Part shown: piece by piece, positions 62,298 through 64,000 of the stretch | How the letters are laid out: every line of letters starts with the position of its first letter | Numbering within the stretch: the stretch's first letter is position 1 | NCBI GenBank assembly: GCA_903832055.1 | Contig: CAILAC010000010.1 | Coordinates: 620,001-684,000, forward strand | Direction of reading: 5' to 3' | Source: an uncultured Acidobacteriota bacterium | GTDB taxonomy: Bacteria; Acidobacteriota; Terriglobia; Terriglobales; Acidobacteriaceae | Length of the DNA stretch: 64,000 nt | Notes under the pieces: model-generated | Databases searched by the model: none | The model's input: only the letters and a program-made list of their open reading frames with translations | Told to the model about the DNA's origin: nothing | Translations under genes and position numbers: made by a program

Positions 62298-63038
62298 ATG
62301 CAGCGAACAACGCTGGTAACTGGCGCTTCCCGCGGACTCGGGGCGGCCATCGCACTGGAGCAGGGCGCGATGGGAAACAAAGTCGCAGTCAACTACTTCA
62401 GCAATAGCGCAGCCGCCGACGCACTTTGCCTCCACATCCGGGCTGCTGGCGGCGAGGCGCAGCCCTTCCAGGCCGACGTACGCGATGAAGCCCAGATCCA
62501 CTCGATGATCCACGCCATTGAAGAAACCTTCGGCGGTGTCGATGTGCTGGTCGCCAACGCCACCGGCCCCCAACCCATGCTCTCCATTGAAGAGCAAACC
62601 TGGCAGGCATATCTCGACCAGCTTGAGTTCTTCGTGAAGTCGCCCCTCCTGCTGCTCAAGCGCGTCCTGCCCGGCATGCGCCAGCGTGGCTTCGGCCGCA
62701 TCATCAACATCGGCAGCGAAGTAATGGAGCTTGGCAACCCGCGCTTTGCCAACTATGTCGCGGCCAAGGGCGCACAGCTTGGCATTACCCGCAGTTGGGC
62801 CCGCGAACTCGGACCAACCGGCATCACCGTAAACCTCGTCGCACCCGGCTGGATTCCTGTCGAACGCCACGCCGAAGCCAATGCTGAAGAGCTGGAGGCC
62901 TACCGCCTCGGAGTTCCCCTCGGTTACCAGGGCGCACCCACAGACATCGCAAAAATGGTGGCCTTCCTCGCCAGCGACGAGGCGCGCTTCATCACCGGCC
63001 AGAAATTCTCAGTCAACGGTGGAAACACGCTCAGCTAG
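62298..63038 (+). CDS. Short-chain dehydrogenase/reductase
   Basis: 246 residues from the ATG at 62298 (AGAGGTGG upstream); an earlier in-frame ATG at 62229 overlaps TerC. TGASRGLG (8-15) binds NAD(P), VANATGP is the variant of the NNAG motif, and the catalytic Tyr-x-x-x-Lys is in NYVAAKG. The C-terminal end FITGQKFSVNGGNTLS is that of the FabG-like group. The substrate cannot be named. Ends six bases from the nadB stop (convergent). Confidence 0.92.
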   Translation: MQRTTLVTGASRGLGAAIALEQGAMGNKVAVNYFSNSAAADALCLHIRAAGGEAQPFQADVRDEAQIHSMIHAIEETFGGVDVLVANATGPQPMLSIEEQTWQAYLDQLEFFVKSPLLLLKRVLPGMRQRGFGRIINIGSEVMELGNPRFANYVAAKGAQLGITRSWARELGPTGITVNLVAPGWIPVERHAEANAEELEAYRLGVPLGYQGAPTDIAKMVAFLASDEARFITGQKFSVNGGNTLS

Positions 63039-63044
63039 CCCCGG

Positions 63045-64000
63045 CTACCAGGCCTCGAAGCGCACCTCGCCATTGCGTTCCACCGAGTGCTTTTGAAAGT
63101 GGACGTCATCGCGGCGGGAAAAGTCGTTGCGGAAGTGCGCTCCTCGGCTTTCGGTCCGTGCCAGCGCCGCGCGCAAAATCGAGCCTGCCACCGAAGCCAG
63201 GGCATTCGCTTCAAAAAGGCGGCGGCTACCTCGCCCATTCTCATTCAATTGCCGCAACGCAAGCGCGATTTCAGTGAGTTCGGCAATTCCCTGCCGCAGC
63301 GTCGTCTCTTCACGCAACAGCCCGGCATGGGCCCACATGGAGCGCTGAAGACGGCCGATCAGCGCCTCGACGAGCGAGGTTTCCTCGTCGCCCAGGCCCA
63401 GGACAGTCGCAGCAGCTGTCGCGGCAGTCTGGCTGAAGCCGGAGTCATCAGCGAGGATGGCCCCCGCCGCCCGCGCGCCAAACACCAAACCCTCCAGCAG
63501 CGAATTCGAAGCTAGCCGGTTCGCACCATGCACCCCCGTGCAAGCCGCCTCCCCCGCAGCATACAGTCCCTGCAGAGTCGTTCGCCCATCGAGATCAGTG
63601 CGGATACCGCCCATCATGTAATGCGCCGCCGGCCGGACCGGAATGAGATCTGTTTGCAGGCTCAGACCATGCGTCGCCAGAAAACGGCTAATCCCCGGAA
63701 ATCGCACCGTGAGGTCGATGCCAGTCACGTGGCGCATATCAAGGTAAACGAGCCGCGAATCCGCAGGATTGGCTCCCATACCTTCGCGAGCAATCGCCCG
63801 AGCCACCACATCGCGCGGCGCAAGCTCCAGTTGCGCATGGTACCGCTCCATGAATCGCTCACCGCAATCATTGCGAAGATACGCCCCTTCGCCCCGCAAA
63901 GCCTCTGAAAGCAGAAATCTCGGTACTCCCGGCAGCGATAGTGCCGTCGGATGGAACTGGTAAAACTCCATATCCGCCAGTTCCGCGCCCGCCTGCGCCG
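63045..64000 (-). CDS. nadB: L-aspartate oxidase, C-terminal part (5' end outside window)
   Basis: The frame is open to the right edge; about 318 residues are present, about 60% of a normal NadB. MEFYQFHPTAL, SEALRGEGAYLRN, PAAHYMMGGI, AAGEAACTGVHGANRLASNSLLEGLVFG are conserved FAD- and substrate-site segments. It oxidises L-aspartate to iminoaspartate for NadA (56196). It may be followed by nadC to the right in its operon; not visible. Confidence 0.93.
   Translation of the reverse strand, partial: AQAGAELADMEFYQFHPTALSLPGVPRFLLSEALRGEGAYLRNDCGERFMERYHAQLELAPRDVVARAIAREGMGANPADSRLVYLDMRHVTGIDLTVRFPGISRFLATHGLSLQTDLIPVRPAAHYMMGGIRTDLDGRTTLQGLYAAGEAACTGVHGANRLASNSLLEGLVFGARAAGAILADDSGFSQTAATAAATVLGLGDEETSLVEALIGRLQRSMWAHAGLLREETTLRQGIAELTEIALALRQLNENGRGSRRLFEANALASVAGSILRAALARTESRGAHFRNDFSRRDDVHFQKHSVERNGEVRFEAW

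Overview
The window is a bacterial chromosome segment of about 60% GC with no rRNA, tRNA, insertion sequence, phage gene or CRISPR array that I can support. Gene content and order (uppS-cdsA-dxr-rseP behind a zinc-ribbon XRE regulator, an atp operon without a and c subunits, a stand-alone mutase-type B12 domain, many secreted peptidases and lipoproteins, dispersed GGTGCCCCA hairpins) suggest Acidobacteriota, probably class Terriglobia (Acidobacteriaceae). That placement is an inference; no marker was aligned.

Layout. 1-138 is the tail of a Flp-type pilin. 413-5288 (+) is an envelope/polysaccharide run: GT-C membrane protein, GT2 glycosyltransferase, acyltransferase-3, AI-2E-family permease. 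5371-9952 (-) holds metG, tatD, a YajQ-family gene and a long-chain prenyl diphosphate synthase. 10139-13823 (+) has argS, an AbrB/PIN toxin-antitoxin pair and the B12 domain protein. 13831-19433 (-) is the isoprenoid/phospholipid/envelope-stress cluster (regulator, uppS, cdsA, dxr, rseP, thioesterase). 19623-21842 (+) has an HD hydrolase, a small membrane protein and an enoyl-CoA hydratase; a DHH phosphoesterase lies opposite at 21839-22840. 23180-29885 (+) is a tightly packed five-gene unit: CPBP protease, penicillin-acylase-like hydrolase, large membrane protein, short-chain prenyl synthase, MIP18-type Fe-S assembly factor. It converges on a second acyltransferase-3.

31231-38718 (-) is the ATP synthase operon b'-b-delta-alpha-gamma-beta-epsilon followed by two small unknown genes. 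hfq-hflX follows (39033-40848, -), then a secreted alpha/beta hydrolase and a DegT aminotransferase (+), two lipoproteins (-), an M28 peptidase and an MDR oxidoreductase (+). 49347-54641 (-) is a four-gene nutrient-type unit: MFS transporter, ornithine-cyclodeaminase family enzyme, secreted M20 peptidase, Tat-exported unknown protein. 54760-57404 (-) has an orphan cysteine-peptidase-like protein and nadA with two small genes. 57821-60199 (+) is tatB-tatC-glutaminyl-cyclase-like M28. The end holds a degenerate PAS-GGDEF protein, a TerC family protein, an SDR and the C-terminal part of nadB (cut by the window edge).

No single locus looks like an obvious new defence or mobile system. The most unusual signals are a family of intergenic hairpins sharing a GGTGCCCCA head, four of them inside the atp operon; an acidic, cysteine-free insertion in the ATP synthase gamma subunit at the site where cyanobacterial and chloroplast gamma carry their regulatory insertion; a large operator-like dyad in front of the zinc-ribbon regulator; and a small orphan protein with a Cys-His-Asn/Asp arrangement.
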